From positions 5,418-44,718 of the forward strand of contig WTFV01000005.1 of assembly GCA_011523845.1 (NCBI GenBank): DNA of 39,301 nucleotides, written 5' to 3'. Shown piece by piece: positions 36,579 through 39,301 of this stretch (the stretch's first letter is position 1; every line of letters begins with the position of its first letter). The position numbers and the translations under genes were made by a program. The stretch is from Acidobacteriota bacterium. Its GTDB lineage: Bacteria > Acidobacteriota > Vicinamibacteria > Vicinamibacterales > UBA8438. Under the pieces are notes generated by a model. That model made no database searches and had not been told where the DNA came from. It was given only the letters and a program-made list of their open reading frames with translations.

Positions 36579-38009
36579 CTATCCTGTCGCTCGGGCTCCG
36601 GCAGGGACCAGCGACCCTCGCGGCTCCCCGGCCGGCCGGCGCAGCCACCAGACGAGTGCCGCGGGGGCGGCCAGGGCCCAGCCGCGGATCAACCCGACGT
36701 GCGGATTGAAACCGTAGTGGTGAGCCAGCTCGCCGACCGGCAGGGTGAGCGCGGCCTGGACGAGAGCCAGGACGCCGAGTCCGAGCGCCGCCGAGCGCCA
36801 CCCGCAGCGACCCGCAACCGCAACCCACAGAGACGTGAAGAGGCCGAGCTGAAACGCCGGCACGAGAGCCCAGGCGCCCTGCGCGTCGGCGAAGAGGTGC
36901 CCCGCGTGGCCCGCCAGCGCCTGCAACCCCGCGACGCCGTCGAACAGCCAGCTCCAGACCGGTCCCGCCACGTACCCGGCGGCAATGCCGGATCCGACCG
37001 CGAGCAACGCACGAGCGATCGCGGTTCCCGTCCCCGCCGCCGGTCCCACGACGCGGAAGGCAGCCGCCACGATCAGGATCAACGCCACGGCCGTTTGCGA
37101 GAAGGCGTGAATCGCGGTGGCGTACGAGCCGATAACGGCGGCCGGTACGGCCAGCACCAGCAGACGCGAGACGCCGAGGGCGAAGAACACGGCCGGCGTG
37201 GCGGCCAGCGCCGCGGCGCGCCGAAGCGGCGCCAGCGGCGCGGTCAGGACCCCCGCCACGTAGAGCGGGATGAGCGGCGTGAAGATGCACTCCTGCGTCA
37301 CGACGAAGGCGCCGTGCGTCGTCCGGATGAGCGGCCCGTCGACCATTGCCGTCGTCCGCGCCGCGGTCAGAAGGGCGCCGCCGGCCGCGGCAATCCAGCC
37401 CGCGATCACGTTCACGGCGGGGCTCTGGTAGAAGAAGGGGGCGGTGGCGAAGTAGACGACCACGAGCAGGGCGGCCGCCACGAGGAACCGCCGCGCCGTG
37501 CCCCCGAACACGACTGGGTTCGCCGCGCGGCCGGGCGGGGCGGTGCTCGTCTGGCGCTGCATCCAGCCGAAGACGTAGGCCGCGGTCGCGATGATCAGGA
37601 GGCCCGGCCAGACGTATGTGTGGAGCAGATCGAGCAGCGCACGGTCGCTCGCCACCAGCGAGAGATGGCCCAGCCGGACGACGTTGAGCAGCGTTATCCC
37701 CAGCAGTCCGAGCGCCACGCCGCGCAGGCGCGCGCTCCAGGCGGCGGGGAAGGCGAGGATCGCCCCCGCGCACAGCGCCATCGGATCGCCGCCGCTGCAG
37801 CTCGCATCGGCGTAGACCAGGTCGGAGGGCGCGCCGGTCAACTGGTCCGCCGCCTGCTGCTGCAGCTTCGCGAAGGGGGTCAGGAGGCTGCGCTCCACCC
37901 AGCCGAGCCGCATCAGCCCGAACAGACCGACGAACCACGCCCCGACGGTGACGAGGAATCGCAGGCCGCCGGGGCTCGAAGCCGGGGCGCCGGTGGGGGA
38001 GGGCTTCAT
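36579..38009 (-). CDS. Exosortase-like membrane protein with two catalytic modules
   Basis: A 476-residue polytopic protein from ATG 38009 (GGAG upstream). The first module shows the exosortase pattern: Cys71 in YADASCSGGD, Arg112 in LLNVVRLGHL and His130 in DLLHTYVWP. A second copy follows: Cys241 in FVVTQECIFTPL, Arg282 in FFALGVSRLLVL and His301 in ATAIHAFSQT. The Cys-Arg spacing is 41 in both and the Arg-His spacings are 18 and 19. Helices before each Cys are in equivalent places. The second module lacks the Ser-Gly after Cys and the Asn before Arg-x-Arg. Residues 310-476 add further helices. Exosortases are single-domain transpeptidases that cleave PEP-CTERM-type tails, so two in one chain is unusual. 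No substrate with such a tail is seen in the window. The methyltransferase stop is 22 bp upstream. Confidence 0.72.
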   Translation of the reverse strand: MKPSPTGAPASSPGGLRFLVTVGAWFVGLFGLMRLGWVERSLLTPFAKLQQQAADQLTGAPSDLVYADASCSGGDPMALCAGAILAFPAAWSARLRGVALGLLGITLLNVVRLGHLSLVASDRALLDLLHTYVWPGLLIIATAAYVFGWMQRQTSTAPPGRAANPVVFGGTARRFLVAAALLVVVYFATAPFFYQSPAVNVIAGWIAAAGGALLTAARTTAMVDGPLIRTTHGAFVVTQECIFTPLIPLYVAGVLTAPLAPLRRAAALAATPAVFFALGVSRLLVLAVPAAVIGSYATAIHAFSQTAVALILIVAAAFRVVGPAAGTGTAIARALLAVGSGIAAGYVAGPVWSWLFDGVAGLQALAGHAGHLFADAQGAWALVPAFQLGLFTSLWVAVAGRCGWRSAALGLGVLALVQAALTLPVGELAHHYGFNPHVGLIRGWALAAPAALVWWLRRPAGEPRGSLVPAGARATG

Positions 38010-38031
38010 CCGGCCACTCCGCCTGCCACGC

Positions 38032-38847
38032 TCATGGCGCCTCCTCGTCGCGCGCCGCCGGCCGAACCCCGACCGCGGCGATCAGGTAGCCGTGGCGCCG
38101 CAGGCGCGGGAAGCGTCGGGACAGCCAGTCGAAGGGGGCGCAGAGCATCCCCGTCAACCCGGCAAGGGGACGCAGCCAGGCGTGGCAGGCCAGGTCGAGC
38201 ATTCGCAGCCAGCCCGGCAGGAAGAGGATGCCGGTCTCGGCAGTCACCTCGAAACCGGCGCGCTCGAGCAGCCCGCGCAACGCCCGGCGCGAGTAGGACT
38301 TCTCGAAACCGTAGCCGTACAGTCCCAGACGGTACAGCAGCACGACGAGCAGCGGCCGCAGGAACGGGTCGTGGCGGTTCGGCACGCCGATGATGGCGCG
38401 CCCACCGGGCCGCAGCACGCGAAAAATCTCGCGAACCGCGCCCTCGGTGTCGTCGAAGTGTTCCACCGTGCCCATCGAATAGACGGCGTCCACGGTGCCG
38501 GATCGAAACGGCAGCGCGCGGACGTCGCCCTGCACCGCCAGCAGCGGCAGCCCGTCGGCGACGAAGCCCCGGCGGGCGTCGGTCGCGATGGGCAGCGAGA
38601 TGTCGACGCCGACGGCCCGCGCCCGCCGCGCGGCTGCCCAGCGGAGGATGCGCGTGTTCTTCGCCTCGTCCCACAGATCGGTCTTCAGGATTCGCAGGCC
38701 CCCGAGCGGAGGCAACTGCGTGCGCAGCAGCCACTGCTCGTCGTTGCGGTACTGCGTCGTGGAGCGGGCATCCGCGAGGTCGGGAAACGTGGCGCCGACC
38801 TCGGCCCAGAACCTGCGGTACTCGGTCTCGTGATTCGAATCAACCAC
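38032..38847 (-). CDS. Class I SAM-dependent methyltransferase with divergent motif I
   Basis: A 271-residue protein from GTG 38847, overlapping the speD stop by 8 bp; the frame is open further upstream within speD. VGVDIS is the end of the second strand that holds the SAM ribose, AVQGDVRALPFRSGTVDAVY is motif II/III, and VLRPGGRAIIGVPNRHD is the usual post-core strand. In place of the glycine-rich motif I (DxGxG) it has LRILKTDLWDEAKN, a variant seen in a methyltransferase branch with KTDLF-type motifs. The C-terminal region is hydrophobic and could lie at the membrane. The substrate is unknown; the operon suggests a glycan, lipid carrier or surface protein. Confidence 0.75.
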   Translation of the reverse strand: MVDSNHETEYRRFWAEVGATFPDLADARSTTQYRNDEQWLLRTQLPPLGGLRILKTDLWDEAKNTRILRWAAARRARAVGVDISLPIATDARRGFVADGLPLLAVQGDVRALPFRSGTVDAVYSMGTVEHFDDTEGAVREIFRVLRPGGRAIIGVPNRHDPFLRPLLVVLLYRLGLYGYGFEKSYSRRALRGLLERAGFEVTAETGILFLPGWLRMLDLACHAWLRPLAGLTGMLCAPFDWLSRRFPRLRRHGYLIAAVGVRPAARDEEAP

Positions 38848-39217
38848 CGGCTCCGGCGTCTCCGCCGACGGCCAGTTCCCGCCAGGCCGCCGACCCGGGC
38901 GCGAAGCAGAGCGTGTCGAGGGCGTTCCGCAGCCGGCGCGCCTTGTCGCGGTTCGATTCCCGATAGTCACAGACGTGCAGATCCAGGGTGGCGCGGTCCA
39001 GCTCGGGCCACAGATGGAGGACCAAGTGCGATTCGGCGAGCACCCACACCAGCGTTGCGCCGCCGTTGGTGAACGGTACCGCCTTGTCGGCCACCACCTG
39101 CAACCCGGCCTCGCGCACCGCTGCGCCTACCGGCGCCAGCAGTCGCAATGGATCGCGGCTGTCCGCCTGCAGGCGATCCGAAAGGTCGCCCTCTCCGACG
39201 AAGTGGTGGGCCGTCAC
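38840..39217 (-). CDS. speD: SpeD-type pyruvoyl decarboxylase (AdoMet decarboxylase family)
   Basis: A 125-residue protein from GTG 39217, normal length for the short bacterial class. The motif LAESHLVLHLWPE carries Ser63, the self-cleaving residue that becomes the pyruvoyl group. His68 and Cys83 (DLHVCDY) are at exactly the positions known from Thermotoga SpeD. It should self-process at Glu62-Ser63. The classic reaction gives decarboxylated SAM for spermidine synthesis, but some SpeD homologues decarboxylate arginine or ornithine instead. There is no speE beside it; it starts an operon with a methyltransferase, a double exosortase and a glycosyltransferase, so a specialised role is likely. 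Confidence 0.8.
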   Translation of the reverse strand: MTAHHFVGEGDLSDRLQADSRDPLRLLAPVGAAVREAGLQVVADKAVPFTNGGATLVWVLAESHLVLHLWPELDRATLDLHVCDYRESNRDKARRLRNALDTLCFAPGSAAWRELAVGGDAGAGG

Positions 39218-39301
39218 GAAACCGCTCTACCGCTTCACCGCGTTCCGCCTGGACCTCGGCTGGACCCGCCTGGCGCCCCGAAACGTCTCGCTGCCTCGGC
39301 G
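39218..39301. other. Right-edge sequence without a recognised gene
   Basis: 84 bases upstream of the SpeD-type gene. No -10 box or dyad is visible. A minus-strand frame enters from the edge and stops at 39227-39229, which could be the C-terminus of another gene of the same operon, but its residues are not recognisable. Confidence 0.2.

Noticed and set aside
32944..37938. Long minus-strand frame spanning leuD, the glycosyltransferase and exosortase genes
   Set aside because: It crosses two well-supported genes in another frame and the antisense of leuCD, with no domain of its own.
36579..38009. Two separate genes joined by a missed stop
   Set aside because: The frame is continuous with even membrane-helix spacing between the two modules, and no ribosome-binding site is seen near the middle.

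Overview
High-GC bacterial DNA (roughly two thirds G+C by eye) packed with genes on both strands. The gene set is that of a Gram-negative aerobe: a lipoprotein molybdate permease, a periplasmic quinoprotein dehydrogenase with its own cytochrome c, an exosortase-type membrane protein, a LexA/ImuA/ImuB/DnaE2 mutagenesis cassette and a GldA/GldF/GldG-like ABC system. That mix fits Acidobacteriota (Vicinamibacteria-like) best, but this is inference; no rRNA or ribosomal-protein gene is present to fix it. I see no tRNA, rRNA, insertion sequence or CRISPR array.

Layout. 1-292: C-terminus of a coiled-coil protein made of exact 11-residue repeats. 450-2852: a defence and toxin-antitoxin patch (DUF234-type ATPase, an orphan antitoxin with the stub of a lost PIN toxin, and a mazEF pair). 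2896-5324: modABC on the minus strand. 5541-9482: msrA, then a beta-phosphoglucomutase-like HAD gene and a GH65 disaccharide phosphorylase that together would turn an alpha-glucobiose plus phosphate into glucose 6-phosphate. 9539-14176, minus strand: a BON-domain protein, an unknown membrane protein, a PQQ dehydrogenase with a dihaem cytochrome c, and YggT. 14250-21709, plus strand: sixA, then lexA-imuA-imuB-dnaE2. 21818-23847: a second toxin-antitoxin patch (RelBE/ParE type with a clear promoter, a small protein plus AbiEii-like nucleotidyltransferase, and an Uma2 nuclease remnant). 23895-27172, minus strand: a secreted protein, a class-C beta-lactamase-like serine hydrolase and a small secreted protein. 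27384-32028: an ABC ATPase followed by a giant fused permease/GldG-like protein carrying an insert of about 340 low-complexity residues. 32129-34119: leuCD. 34107-39217, minus strand: a tight four-gene operon.

The most unusual piece is that last operon: a SpeD-type pyruvoyl decarboxylase, a SAM methyltransferase with a divergent motif I, an exosortase-like protein and a GT-C membrane glycosyltransferase, joined by an 8-bp overlap and gaps of 22 and 24 bp. The exosortase-like protein has two copies of the exosortase catalytic pattern in one chain (C71-R112-H130 and C241-R282-H301, with Cys-Arg spacing of exactly 41 in both). I read the operon as a candidate surface-modification or protein-sorting system not obviously matching a described one.

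A second theme is in-frame repeat expansion: 33-bp, 36-bp, 24-bp and 27-bp tandem units, plus Gly/Ala/Ser/Thr-rich loops, inside otherwise conserved proteins (coiled-coil protein, ModC, ImuB, DnaE2, serine hydrolase, GldFG). A third is the unusual dyads and direct repeats in intergenic regions, notably three TTAA blocks at exact 11-bp spacing (27256-27281) and a perfect 10-bp inverted repeat between yggT and sixA.
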